Shown one piece after another: positions 38,924 to 47,723 of a stretch of DNA of 64,000 bases (position 1 is its first letter; every line of letters starts with the position of its first letter). The translations under genes and the position numbers were made by a program. The notes beneath the pieces were generated by a model. The model saw nothing but the letters and a program-made list of their open reading frames with translations. It searched no databases and was not told the origin of the DNA. The DNA is from Enterobacter cloacae complex sp. ECNIH7 (GTDB lineage: Bacteria; Pseudomonadota; Gammaproteobacteria; Enterobacterales; Enterobacteriaceae). The stretch is taken from positions 5,080,573 through 5,144,572 of the forward strand of contig NZ_CP017990.1 in the NCBI RefSeq assembly GCF_002208095.1, given 5' to 3'.

Positions 38924-40348
38924 ATGACACATAACAGTGATCCGTTAACCCTGAAATTGAGCCTGCGAGAGAAGTGCGCCTACGGAATGGGCGATTTTGG
39001 CTCGAACCTGATGCTCTGTATTGGCACGCTGTATCTGCTAAAGTTTTACACCGATGAGCTGGGTATGCCGGCGTTCTATGGCGGCATTATTTTCCTGGTG
39101 GCTAAGTTCTTTACCGCGTTGACCGATATGCTGACCGGCGTGCTGCTCGACTCCCGGCGTAACATCGGCGCGAGGGGGAAATTCCGGCCATTCATTCTTT
39201 ACGCCTCCGTCCCGGTGGCGCTGGTGGCAACGGCGCAGTTTATGGCCAACGACTTTAGCCTGACGGTGAAAACGGCTCTCGCCACCGTGCTCTTTATGAT
39301 GTTTGGCCTCTGCTATAGCCTGATGAACTGCGCCTACGGTGCGATGGTCCCGGCCATCACCAAAAACCCGAACGAGCGCGCGCAGCTTGCGGCGTGGCGT
39401 CAGGGTGGCGCAACGGTGGGACTGTTGCTCTGCACCGTCGGCTTTATGCCCATTCAGGCGCTGTTCATCAGCCAACCCTCCCAGGGCTATCTGGTGGCCG
39501 CGCTGGTGTTCGTTACCGGCGGCCTGTTCTGCATGTGGTGGTGCTACAGCGGCGTGAAAGAACGCTACGTGGAGCTTACGCCCGATCACCATAAGCCCGG
39601 CATTCTGAAATCGTTCTGCGCGATTTTCCGCAATCCGCCGCTACTGGTGCTGTGTATCGCCAACCTGTGTACCCTCGCCGCCTTCAACATCAAGCTGGCG
39701 ATTCAGGTCTATTACACCCAGTACGTGCTGAACGATCTCCATTTGCTGTCGTGGATGGGATTCTTCAGCATGGGCTGCATTCTGGTTGGCGTGTTTTTGG
39801 TGCCCGGCGCGGTTAAGCGTTTTGGCAAGAAGCCGGTTTATCTCGGCGGTCTGGCGCTGTGGGCGGTGGGCGACGTGCTCAACTTTTTCTGGGGAACCAG
39901 TTCCCTGCTGTTCGTGCTTTTTTCCTGCATGGCCTTTTTCGGCACCGCGTTTGTGAACAGCCTGAACTGGGCGCTGGTGCCGGATATCGTCGATTACGGC
40001 GAGTGGAAAACCGGCATCCGCGCCGAAGGGTCGGTGTATACCGGCTACACCTTCTCGCGCAAAATCTCTGCGGCGCTCGCCGGTTTCCTGCCCGGGATTA
40101 TGCTAACCCAGATTGGCTACGTTCCCCATGCCGTGCAGAGCGCGGGCACGCTGCTTGGTCTGCGTCAGCTTATTTTCCTGTGGCCGTGCGGTCTGGCGAT
40201 TGTTGCTGCCGTGACCATGGGGCTGTTTTATAAACTCAACGAAGCGCGCTTCGCCTTTATTATCGAGGAGATTGGAAAACGGAAAAAACAATCAGCGAAT
40301 ACCCCTGAGATAACCACCAACAATAAAGCGTCAGCAGCCACTTTATAA
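38924..40348 (+). CDS. yihO: YihO, sulfoquinovose/sulfoglycoside transporter (GPH family)
   Basis: GPH-family symporter of 474 residues (E. coli 467), twelve helices, starting MTHNSDPLTLKLSLREKCAY. It has the same core motifs as YihP (YGMGDFGSN, QGGATVGLLLCTVGF). The C-terminal tail is hydrophilic and a few residues longer than in E. coli. It is 42 bp after yihP; a small hairpin (GAGCGCCCTGCGGGGCGCTC) in that gap precedes the ribosome site and could tune relative expression. The ompL porin gene follows. Confidence 0.92.
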   Translation: MTHNSDPLTLKLSLREKCAYGMGDFGSNLMLCIGTLYLLKFYTDELGMPAFYGGIIFLVAKFFTALTDMLTGVLLDSRRNIGARGKFRPFILYASVPVALVATAQFMANDFSLTVKTALATVLFMMFGLCYSLMNCAYGAMVPAITKNPNERAQLAAWRQGGATVGLLLCTVGFMPIQALFISQPSQGYLVAALVFVTGGLFCMWWCYSGVKERYVELTPDHHKPGILKSFCAIFRNPPLLVLCIANLCTLAAFNIKLAIQVYYTQYVLNDLHLLSWMGFFSMGCILVGVFLVPGAVKRFGKKPVYLGGLALWAVGDVLNFFWGTSSLLFVLFSCMAFFGTAFVNSLNWALVPDIVDYGEWKTGIRAEGSVYTGYTFSRKISAALAGFLPGIMLTQIGYVPHAVQSAGTLLGLRQLIFLWPCGLAIVAAVTMGLFYKLNEARFAFIIEEIGKRKKQSANTPEITTNNKASAATL

Positions 40349-40422
40349 CAATAAATCCGGCCATTCTTTCCTTCCTGTTAATCAGGAGGGAGGCCTTTCT
40401 GTACCTGATACATGGACAAATT

Positions 40423-41109
40423 ATGAAAAGAATCATCACTGTACTGATCGTGTCGTCTGTGTCCTGCCCGGTATTTGCCGGGGCCTATGTCGAAACGCGT
40501 GAAGCCTACAATACGGCCTCAGAGATGCACGAGGTGATCCTGCGCGCAGGATATAACTTTGATATGGGCGCGGGACTGATGTTCACCAACGCCTATAACG
40601 TAGGCAAATGGGATGAGCTGAAGCACAGCTATAACGAAATCGAGGGGTGGTATCCGCTCTTTAAGCCGACCGACAAACTCACCTTCCAGCCCGGTGGGTT
40701 GATTAACGACAGCAGCGCAGGGTCCGGTGGCGCAGTTTATTTAGATACCAACTACAAATTTACGGACTGGTTTAATCTGACGTTCCGCTATCGCTATAAC
40801 CATAACAATTACGATACGCCGGACTATAACGGGCAGATGGATAAAAACGACACGCACGAATTTGCCAACTACTGGAATTTCAAAGTGACGGATGCGTTTT
40901 TCTACACCTTTGAACCGCACTTTTTCCAGCGGGTGAATGATTACCACAGCAAAAATGGCAAAGACCATCACTGGGAAATTACCAATAAATTCAGCTACAA
41001 GATCGACAGAAACTGGCTGCCGTACCTCGAACTGCAGTGGCTGGACCGATGGAATGATTACAACCGGGAGCAGTACCGGATCCGTTTAGGGTTACGGTAT
41101 TCGTTCTAA
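40423..41109 (+). CDS. ompL: OmpL, KdgM-family outer membrane porin
   Basis: Outer-membrane porin of 228 residues. The signal peptide MKRIITVLIVSSVSCPVFAG is cleaved near residue 19. The mature chain is rich in alternating aromatic and polar residues of a small beta-barrel (about 12 strands, as in KdgM and NanC) and ends in the C-terminal Phe (LGLRYSF) needed for barrel assembly. Placed directly after yihO, it likely lets sulfoquinovosyl glycerol through the outer membrane. It ends at a strong terminator shared with typA. Confidence 0.93.
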   Translation: MKRIITVLIVSSVSCPVFAGAYVETREAYNTASEMHEVILRAGYNFDMGAGLMFTNAYNVGKWDELKHSYNEIEGWYPLFKPTDKLTFQPGGLINDSSAGSGGAVYLDTNYKFTDWFNLTFRYRYNHNNYDTPDYNGQMDKNDTHEFANYWNFKVTDAFFYTFEPHFFQRVNDYHSKNGKDHHWEITNKFSYKIDRNWLPYLELQWLDRWNDYNREQYRIRLGLRYSF

Positions 41110-41110
41110 T

Positions 41111-41141
41111 AAAAAAGCCGCTGATCGCTCAGCGGCTTTTT
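41111..41141. terminator. Bidirectional terminator between ompL and typA
   Basis: AAAAAAGCCGCTGA-TCGC-TCAGCGGCTTTTT forms a long stem with A-run and T-run on opposite sides, so it can stop both convergent genes. Confidence 0.92.
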
Positions 41142-41172
41142 ACATACATGACAGCGTTAACGCTAACCTGTA

Positions 41173-42996
41173 TTAGTCTTCTTTCGCACCGCGCATAGCA
41201 CGTTTACGATCGTTCTCGGTCAGGTGACGTTTACGGATACGAATTGACTGTGGAGTCACTTCTACCAGTTCGTCATCATCGATGAATTCCAGAGCCTGCT
41301 CCAGAGTCATCTTGATCGGTGGAACCAGAACCGTTGCTTCGTCAGTACCGGACGCACGCATGTTGGTCAGTTTCTTACCGGTCAGGCAGTTTACGGTCAG
41401 GTCGTTAGAACGACTGTGAATACCGATGATCTGGCCTTCGTAAACTTCAGCACCGTGACCCAGGAACAGCTTACCGCGATCCTGCAGACCGAACAGCGCA
41501 AACGCAACCGCTTTACCCTGACCGTTGGAGATCAGCACGCCGTTGTTACGCTGGCCCACTTCGCCCGGACGCACGTCGTCGTAGTGGCTGAAGGTGGAGT
41601 ACAGCAGACCGGTACCGGAGGTCATGGTCATGAACTCAGAACGGAAGCCGATCAGGCCACGGCTTGGGATCACGTAGTCGAGACGTACGCGGCCTTTGCC
41701 ATCTGGATTCATGTTTTTCAGGTCGCCTTTACGCTCACCCAGAGCCTGCATCACAGAACCCTGATGCTGCTCTTCAACGTCCAGCGTTACGTTTTCGAAC
41801 GGCTCTTGTTTACGGCCGTCGATCTCGCGGAAGATTACTTTCGGACGGGAAACCGCCATTTCGAAACCTTCACGACGCATGTTCTCAATCAGAACAGACA
41901 GGTGCAGCTCACCACGACCAGAAACGCGGAATGCATCAGCATCTTCGGTTTCTTCAACGCGCAGCGCAACGTTGTGCACCAGCTCTTTGTTCAGGCGGTC
42001 AAGGATCTGACGAGAGGTAACGAATTTACCTTCTTTACCACAGAACGGAGAGGTGTTGACGTTGAAGAACATGGATACGGTTGGTTCATCAACGGACAGG
42101 GCTGGCAGCGCTTCGACGTTCTGCGGATCGCAGATGGTGTCGGAGATGTTCAGTTCACCCAGACCGGTGATAGCGATGATGTCGCCCGCTTCCGCAACGT
42201 CACTCTCGATACGCTCAAGACCCAGGTGAGTCAGTACTTTACCGACTTTACCGTTACGGGTTTTGCCTTCGCTATCGATGATAGTAACCTGCTGGTTAGG
42301 CTTCACTTTACCGCGCTTGATACGACCAATGCCGATTACGCCAACGTAGTTGTTGTAGTCGAGCTGAGAGATCTGCATCTGCAGGGTGCCGTCGAGATCG
42401 ACGTTTGGCGCAGGAACACGGTCAACAATCGCCTGATACAGCGGGGTCATGTCTTCAGCCATGTCTTCGTGGTCCAGACCTGCGATACCGTTCAGCGCAG
42501 ATGCGTAAACGATAGGGAAGTCCAGCTGCTCGTCGGTCGCGTCGAGGTTAACGAACAGGTCGAAGACCTGGTCAACAACCCAGTCAGGACGCGCGCCAGG
42601 GCGGTCAACTTTGTTGATAACAACGATTGGCTTCAGACCATGGGCAAAAGCTTTTTTGGTCACGAAGCGCGTCTGTGGCATTGGGCCATCCATTGCGTCA
42701 ACGACCAGCAGAACGGAGTCTACCATGGACATTACACGTTCAACTTCGCCACCGAAGTCGGCGTGCCCTGGGGTATCAACGATGTTGATACGGTAGTCAT
42801 TCCATTTAATCGCGGTGTTTTTCGCGAGGATGGTAATCCCACGCTCTTTCTCCAAATCGTTGGAGTCCATCACGCGTTCTTGGGTTTCGGCACGCGCATC
42901 AAACGTACCGGATTGCTGCAGCAGCTTGTCGACCAGGGTAGTTTTACCATGGTCTACGTGCGCGATGATGGCGATGTTACGCAAATTTTCGATCAC
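41173..42996 (-). CDS. typA: TypA (BipA), ribosome-associated translational GTPase
   Basis: EF-G-like GTPase of 607 residues, the E. coli length. Motifs are G1 AHVDHGKTT (about 13-21), G2 around ERGITI, G3 [13 protein letters not shown] (about 74), G4 NKVDRP, then the beta-barrel, EF-G-like and C-terminal domains. It assists 50S assembly and growth at low temperature or under stress. It is divergent from glnA by 378 bp. In E. coli yihLMN lie between typA and ompL; here they are absent. Confidence 0.98.
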   Translation of the reverse strand: MIENLRNIAIIAHVDHGKTTLVDKLLQQSGTFDARAETQERVMDSNDLEKERGITILAKNTAIKWNDYRINIVDTPGHADFGGEVERVMSMVDSVLLVVDAMDGPMPQTRFVTKKAFAHGLKPIVVINKVDRPGARPDWVVDQVFDLFVNLDATDEQLDFPIVYASALNGIAGLDHEDMAEDMTPLYQAIVDRVPAPNVDLDGTLQMQISQLDYNNYVGVIGIGRIKRGKVKPNQQVTIIDSEGKTRNGKVGKVLTHLGLERIESDVAEAGDIIAITGLGELNISDTICDPQNVEALPALSVDEPTVSMFFNVNTSPFCGKEGKFVTSRQILDRLNKELVHNVALRVEETEDADAFRVSGRGELHLSVLIENMRREGFEMAVSRPKVIFREIDGRKQEPFENVTLDVEEQHQGSVMQALGERKGDLKNMNPDGKGRVRLDYVIPSRGLIGFRSEFMTMTSGTGLLYSTFSHYDDVRPGEVGQRNNGVLISNGQGKAVAFALFGLQDRGKLFLGHGAEVYEGQIIGIHSRSNDLTVNCLTGKKLTNMRASGTDEATVLVPPIKMTLEQALEFIDDDELVEVTPQSIRIRKRHLTENDRKRAMRGAKED

Positions 42997-43103
42997 AACT
43001 TTGCCTCAGGCATTTAGAAATAGCGCGTTATTGTACACGGATTAATCGCACTACAAAACAGGATCACAAACATCCCCCGCAAACAAGTATCGCAGAGATG
43101 CTT

Positions 43104-43119
43104 TGTGATCGCTTTCACG
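43104..43119. promoter_or_regulatory. CRP site upstream of glnA
   Basis: TGTGATCGCTTTCACG fits TGTGA-N6-TCACA with one mismatch. In E. coli CRP activates the sigma-70 promoter glnAp1 from this location. Confidence 0.75.
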
Positions 43120-43149
43120 GAGCGGTAAAAGGGCACTTTAACGTAAATT

Positions 43150-43236
43150 GCACCAATATGGTGCTCAATGTTCACATTGAAGCACTATACTGGTGCAACA
43201 AATCCATTGTGGTGCAGCCCTTTTGCACTATGGTGC
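43150..43236. promoter_or_regulatory. NtrC-binding enhancer array of glnA
   Basis: Two strong sites with the pattern GCAC-N5-TGGTGC are seen: GCACCAATATGGTGC (43150-43164) and GCACTATACTGGTGC (43182-43196), 32 bp apart. Two weaker ones lie near 43206-43215 (TTGTGGTGCA) and at 43225-43236 (GCACTATGGTGC). The arrangement is that of the E. coli glnA enhancer. Confidence 0.92.
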
Positions 43237-43270
43237 GCATGATAACGCCTTTTTGGGGTGATTTAAAAGT

Positions 43271-43286
43271 TGGCACAGATTTCGCT
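43271..43286 (+). promoter_or_regulatory. Sigma-54 promoter glnAp2
   Basis: TGGCACAGATTTCGCT has GG and GC elements 10 bp apart, the spacing required for RpoN. It lies about 75 bp downstream of the strong NtrC sites and 89 bp before the glnA ATG. Confidence 0.92.
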
Positions 43287-43374
43287 TTATAAAAAATACA
43301 TGGCACCAGCCAGTACAAACAGAAATTGAAGACCTCGTTACCACGACGACAATGACCAATCTGGAGAGTTAAGT

Positions 43375-44784
43375 ATGTCCGCTGAACACGTTTTGACGAT
43401 GCTGAACGAACATGAAGTGAAGTTTGTTGATCTGCGCTTCACCGATACCAAAGGTAAAGAACAGCACGTCACAATCCCTGCTCATCAGGTGAACGCCGAA
43501 TTCTTTGAAGAAGGCAAAATGTTTGACGGCTCCTCCATTGGTGGCTGGAAAGGCATTAACGAATCCGACATGGTTCTGATGCCAGACGCGACCACTGCGG
43601 TCATTGATCCGTTCTTCGAAGAACCAACCCTGATCATCCGTTGCGACATCCTCGAGCCAGGCACGCTGCAGGGCTACGACCGCGACCCACGTTCTATCGC
43701 GAAACGCGCTGAAGAGTACCTGCGTTCTACCGGCATCGCAGACACCGTTCTGTTCGGGCCAGAGCCAGAATTCTTCCTGTTCGATGACATCCGTTTCGGT
43801 GCCTCTATTTCTGGCTCCCACGTGGCTATCGACGACATCGAAGGTGCATGGAACTCCTCCACCAAATACGAAGGCGGTAACAAAGGTCACCGTCCTGGCG
43901 TGAAAGGCGGTTACTTCCCGGTTCCTCCGGTCGACTCTGCACAGGACATCCGTTCCACCATGTGTCTGGTGATGGAAGAGATGGGCCTGGTTGTTGAAGC
44001 TCACCACCACGAAGTGGCGACTGCTGGTCAGAACGAAGTGGCAACCCGCTTCAACACCATGACCAAAAAAGCGGACGAAATTCAGATCTACAAATACGTT
44101 GTGCACAACGTTGCGCACCGTTTCGGTAAAACCGCGACCTTCATGCCAAAACCAATGTTTGGCGATAACGGTTCCGGTATGCACTGCCACATGTCTCTGT
44201 CCAAGAACGGTACCAACCTGTTCTCTGGCGACAAATATGCCGGTCTGTCCGAGCAGGCGCTGTATTACATCGGTGGTGTTATCAAACACGCTAAAGCGAT
44301 CAACGCCCTGGCGAACCCAACCACGAACTCCTACAAGCGTCTGGTCCCGGGCTACGAAGCGCCAGTGATGCTGGCCTACTCTGCACGTAACCGTTCTGCT
44401 TCTATCCGTATCCCGGTGGTGGCTTCTCCTAAAGCGCGTCGTATCGAAGTTCGCTTCCCGGACCCAGCGGCTAACCCATACCTGTGCTTCGCAGCACTGC
44501 TGATGGCCGGTCTGGACGGTATCAAGAACAAGATCCACCCGGGCGAAGCGATGGACAAAAACCTGTACGACCTGCCGCCAGAAGAAGCGAAAGAGATCCC
44601 ACAGGTTGCTGGTTCTCTGGAAGAAGCCCTGCAGGCGCTGGACGCAGACCGCGAGTTCCTGACTGCAGGTGGCGTATTCACTGACGACGCTATCGATGCT
44701 TACATCGCCCTGCGTATGGAAGAGAACGACCGCGTGCGTATGACTCCACACCCGGTTGAGTTCGAGCTGTACTACAGCGTTTAA
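43375..44784 (+). CDS. glnA: GlnA, glutamine synthetase type I
   Basis: Dodecameric glutamine synthetase of 469 residues, converting glutamate, ammonia and ATP to glutamine. The start [20 protein letters not shown] follows GGAGAG. The metal- and glutamate-binding segments [25 protein letters not shown] and NRSASIRIP are intact, and the adenylylated Tyr is in [10 protein letters not shown] (near 398). Expression is driven by NtrC~P at glnAp2. glnL and glnG follow after a 171-bp gap holding two hairpins and the glnL promoter. Confidence 0.99.
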   Translation: MSAEHVLTMLNEHEVKFVDLRFTDTKGKEQHVTIPAHQVNAEFFEEGKMFDGSSIGGWKGINESDMVLMPDATTAVIDPFFEEPTLIIRCDILEPGTLQGYDRDPRSIAKRAEEYLRSTGIADTVLFGPEPEFFLFDDIRFGASISGSHVAIDDIEGAWNSSTKYEGGNKGHRPGVKGGYFPVPPVDSAQDIRSTMCLVMEEMGLVVEAHHHEVATAGQNEVATRFNTMTKKADEIQIYKYVVHNVAHRFGKTATFMPKPMFGDNGSGMHCHMSLSKNGTNLFSGDKYAGLSEQALYYIGGVIKHAKAINALANPTTNSYKRLVPGYEAPVMLAYSARNRSASIRIPVVASPKARRIEVRFPDPAANPYLCFAALLMAGLDGIKNKIHPGEAMDKNLYDLPPEEAKEIPQVAGSLEEALQALDADREFLTAGGVFTDDAIDAYIALRMEENDRVRMTPHPVEFELYYSV

Positions 44785-44787
44785 TTA

Positions 44788-44866
44788 AAGTTGTTTTACC
44801 CGGCGCGATAAGCGCCGGGGGTAGTTGCCGTGGAAACTTTTAGCCCATCTCCGGATGGGCTTTTTT
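44788..44866 (+). ncRNA. glnA 3' UTR with terminator, candidate GlnZ-type sRNA
   Basis: Two hairpins follow glnA: CCCGGCGC-GATAA-GCGCCGGG (44799-44819) and AGCCCATC-TCCG-GATGGGCT (44842-44861) with a run of six T residues, a classical terminator. In E. coli and Salmonella this 3' end is processed into the Hfq-binding sRNA GlnZ. Whether this version is processed the same way is inference from position. Confidence 0.6.
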
Positions 44867-44916
44867 CTCCACCAACAACCTGATCTCACGCGCTTTTTAC
44901 GCCGAAAACGCTATAC

Positions 44917-44933
44917 TGCACTAAATTAGTGCA
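44917..44933. promoter_or_regulatory. NtrC site at the glnL promoter
   Basis: TGCACTAAATTAGTGCA is a perfect 17-bp palindrome matching GCAC-N5-TRGTGC. It lies 23 bp upstream of the glnL start, where NtrC represses the internal glnL promoter in E. coli. Confidence 0.88.
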
Positions 44934-44955
44934 AACGACTCCAGGAGACTGCTGA

Positions 44956-46005
44956 ATGGCAACTGGCACGCTGCCCGATGCTGGGCAGATCCTCAATTCT
45001 TTGATTAACAGCATATTGCTGGTCGATGACGAGCTGGCCGTTCATTACGCCAACCCGGCCGCGCAGCAGCTGCTCGCCCAAAGCGCACGTAAACTGTTCG
45101 GCACCCCGCTTCCTGAACTCCTGAGCTATTTTTCGCTGAATATTGGCCTGATGCAGGAAAGTTTGCAGGCTGGCCAGGGGTTTACCGATAACGAAGTCAC
45201 GCTGGTGATCGACGGGCGCTCGCACATTCTGTCGTTAACCGCGCAACGTCTTCCCGAAGGTCTGATCCTGCTGGAAATGGCGCCGATGGATAATCAGCGT
45301 CGACTGAGCCAGGAGCAGCTTCAGCATGCGCAGCAGATTGCCGCCCGTGATCTGGTGCGCGGTCTGGCGCATGAAATCAAAAACCCGCTGGGTGGATTAC
45401 GCGGCGCGGCGCAGCTTCTGACCAAAGCGCTGCCCGATCCCGCGCTGGCGGAGTATACCAACGTCATCATTGAGCAGGCGGACCGTCTGCGGAATCTGGT
45501 AGACCGTCTTCTCGGTCCGCAGCAGCCGGGAATGCACGTCACGGAAAGCATCCATAAAGTGGCTGAGCGGGTGGTGAAGCTCGTCTCAATGGAGCTGCCA
45601 GAGAACGTCACGCTGGTACGTGATTACGACCCAAGCCTGCCGGAACTGGCCCATGACCCGGACCAGATTGAGCAGGTCCTGTTGAATATTGTGCGTAATG
45701 CCCTGCAGGCGCTGGGGCCCGAAGGCGGCGAGATTATTTTACGCACCCGCACCGCCTTCCAGCTCACGTTACACGGCGTGCGCTACCGGCTGGCCGCCCG
45801 AATCGACGTTGAGGATAACGGGCCCGGCATTCCATCGCATTTGCAGGACACCCTGTTCTACCCGATGGTAAGCGGTCGCGAAGGCGGAACCGGCCTGGGC
45901 TTATCCATTGCCCGCAGTTTGATCGATCAACACTCCGGGAAAATTGAATTTACCAGTTGGCCGGGACATACCGAGTTTTCGGTTTTCCTGCCGATTAAAA
46001 AATAA
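44956..46005 (+). CDS. glnL: GlnL (NtrB), nitrogen sensor kinase/phosphatase
   Basis: Cytoplasmic histidine kinase of 349 residues. An N-terminal PAS-like sensor (about 10-110) precedes the phosphoacceptor His in [16 protein letters not shown] (H139 region) and the ATP-binding domain (N box [11 protein letters not shown] box [11 protein letters not shown]). It phosphorylates NtrC when nitrogen is scarce and removes the phosphate when bound by the PII protein. The ribosome site is CCAGGAGA. glnG follows after 11 bp. Confidence 0.98.
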   Translation: MATGTLPDAGQILNSLINSILLVDDELAVHYANPAAQQLLAQSARKLFGTPLPELLSYFSLNIGLMQESLQAGQGFTDNEVTLVIDGRSHILSLTAQRLPEGLILLEMAPMDNQRRLSQEQLQHAQQIAARDLVRGLAHEIKNPLGGLRGAAQLLTKALPDPALAEYTNVIIEQADRLRNLVDRLLGPQQPGMHVTESIHKVAERVVKLVSMELPENVTLVRDYDPSLPELAHDPDQIEQVLLNIVRNALQALGPEGGEIILRTRTAFQLTLHGVRYRLAARIDVEDNGPGIPSHLQDTLFYPMVSGREGGTGLGLSIARSLIDQHSGKIEFTSWPGHTEFSVFLPIKK

Positions 46006-46016
46006 AGGTGACGTTT

Positions 46017-47429
46017 ATGCAACGAGGGATAGTCTGGGTAGTCGATGACGATAGCTCCATCCGTTGGGTGCTTGAACGCGCGCTCACAGGGGCAGGATTA
46101 AGCTGCACGACGTTTGAGAGCGGCAGCGAAGTGCTCGACGCACTCACCACCAAAACGCCAGATGTTCTGCTTTCGGATATTCGTATGCCGGGCATGGACG
46201 GGCTGGCGCTGTTAAAGCAGATCAAACAACGCCACCCTATGCTTCCGGTCATCATAATGACCGCGCACTCCGATCTGGATGCCGCAGTGAGCGCCTATCA
46301 GCAAGGGGCGTTCGATTATCTGCCCAAACCGTTTGATATCGACGAAGCGGTGGCGCTGGTTGAGCGCGCGATTAGTCATTATCAGGAGCAGCAGCAGCCG
46401 CGCCACGCGCCCGATTTTGGGCCAACGACAGATATCATCGGTGAAGCACCGGCGATGCAGGACGTGTTTCGCATTATTGGTCGTTTGTCCCGCTCGTCCA
46501 TCAGCGTATTGATTAACGGTGAGTCGGGAACCGGTAAAGAGCTTGTGGCGCATGCATTGCACCGCCACAGCCCGCGGGCAAAAGCGCCGTTCATCGCCCT
46601 GAATATGGCGGCGATCCCGAAGGATTTGATTGAGTCCGAACTGTTCGGCCATGAAAAAGGGGCATTTACCGGCGCCAATACCATTCGCCAGGGGCGGTTC
46701 GAACAGGCCGACGGCGGTACGCTGTTTCTGGATGAGATCGGCGATATGCCGCTGGATGTCCAGACCCGCCTGCTACGCGTGCTGGCCGACGGGCAGTTTT
46801 ATCGCGTGGGCGGCTATGCGCCGGTGAAGGTGGACGTGCGTATTATCGCCGCGACCCACCAGAACCTGGAACAACGCGTGCAGGAAGGAAAATTCCGTGA
46901 GGATTTATTCCACCGTCTTAACGTCATCCGCGTTCATCTGCCGCCGCTGCGTGAGCGTCGGGAAGATATTCCCCGCCTGGCACGTCATTTCCTGCAGGTG
47001 GCCGCCCGCGAGCTGGGTGTGGAAGCCAAGCAGCTTCACCCGGAAACCGATGCCGCTCTGACGCGTCTGGCGTGGCCGGGCAACGTGCGTCAGCTGGAAA
47101 ACACCTGTCGCTGGTTAACCGTGATGGCCGCCGGGCAGGAAGTGCTGATTCAGGATTTACCGGCCGAGCTGTTTGAAGCAACCGCGCCTGAAAGCAGTAC
47201 CGGGCACGCGCTGCCGGACAGCTGGGCGACGCTGCTGGCGCAGTGGGCCGACCGCGCGCTGCGTTCCGGTCATCAAAACCTGCTGTCTGAAGCTCAGCCG
47301 GAGATGGAGCGTACGCTGTTAACTACCGCGCTTCGTCATACGCAGGGTCATAAGCAGGAAGCCGCTCGCCTGCTGGGATGGGGACGTAATACCCTGACGC
47401 GCAAGCTTAAAGAGCTGGGAATGGAGTGA
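46017..47429 (+). CDS. glnG: GlnG (NtrC), sigma-54 activator of nitrogen genes
   Basis: Enhancer-binding response regulator of 470 residues (E. coli 469). The start MQRGIVWVVDDDSSIRWVL at 46017 follows AAAGGTGA; three extra upstream codons are not supported. The receiver phospho-Asp is D54 in LLSDIRMPGMDG. The AAA+ domain has Walker A GESGTGKE, the sigma-54 contact loop GAFTGA and Walker B GGTLFLDEIGDM. A Fis-type helix-turn-helix ends the protein (EAARLLGWGRNTLTRKL). It acts on the sites at 43150-43236 and 44917-44933. Confidence 0.98.
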   Translation: MQRGIVWVVDDDSSIRWVLERALTGAGLSCTTFESGSEVLDALTTKTPDVLLSDIRMPGMDGLALLKQIKQRHPMLPVIIMTAHSDLDAAVSAYQQGAFDYLPKPFDIDEAVALVERAISHYQEQQQPRHAPDFGPTTDIIGEAPAMQDVFRIIGRLSRSSISVLINGESGTGKELVAHALHRHSPRAKAPFIALNMAAIPKDLIESELFGHEKGAFTGANTIRQGRFEQADGGTLFLDEIGDMPLDVQTRLLRVLADGQFYRVGGYAPVKVDVRIIAATHQNLEQRVQEGKFREDLFHRLNVIRVHLPPLRERREDIPRLARHFLQVAARELGVEAKQLHPETDAALTRLAWPGNVRQLENTCRWLTVMAAGQEVLIQDLPAELFEATAPESSTGHALPDSWATLLAQWADRALRSGHQNLLSEAQPEMERTLLTTALRHTQGHKQEAARLLGWGRNTLTRKLKELGME

Positions 47430-47540
47430 TCGCACGCCGCTGTGTAAAGGTTATTAATTGAGCGCAAATTGCCGTTATTTTGCGCTTTACTGTTCCGATG
47501 AGTTTTGTATGATCGTGCCCGGAAATTGGGGGTGAACATC

Positions 47541-47651
47541 ATGCTGGAAACAATCGTGAATATGCTCTCTAGCGGAGCCGCTGAAAGCCACACGCCACAA
47601 ACAGCCGTTGCGGCTATGTTGTGTGCGGCGCTGGTTGGGCTGTTTAGCTAG
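47541..47651 (+). CDS. yshB: YshB, 36-residue membrane peptide
   Basis: A small gene with start ATG 47541, ribosome site GGGGGTGA and stop TAG at 47649-47651. The peptide begins MLETIVNMLSSGAAESHTPQ and ends in a hydrophobic segment AALVGLFS. It closely matches E. coli YshB at the same place between glnG and hemN. The hydrophobic second half suggests inner-membrane association. In Salmonella YshB is reported to affect intracellular survival; the mechanism is unknown. It is too short for most gene callers. Confidence 0.85.
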   Translation: MLETIVNMLSSGAAESHTPQTAVAAMLCAALVGLFS

Positions 47652-47667
47652 CGAGTTGAACGTAAAA

Positions 47668-47699
47668 GCCGGGTGGCGGCTTCGCCTTACCCGGCCTAC
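47668..47699. repeat. REP element
   Basis: GCCGGGTGGCGGCTTCGCCT followed by TACCCGGCCTAC is identical to the unit at 2388. It lies between the convergent ends of yshB and hemN. Confidence 0.92.
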
Positions 47700-47723
47700 G
47701 TTTAGTGCTTTTGGCAATGCGCC

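Noticed and set aside
36161..38932. Two long minus-strand frames opposite yihQ and yihP
   Set aside because: Both are complements of well-conserved genes in high-GC sequence, with no initiation signals.
41416..43017. Long open frame of 533 codons on the plus strand
   Set aside because: It is antisense to typA and results from that gene's codon usage; the protein is low complexity and has no family resemblance.
43369..44751. Open frame of 460 codons on the minus strand
   Set aside because: Shadow of glnA in the complementary frame; no ribosome site and unnatural composition.
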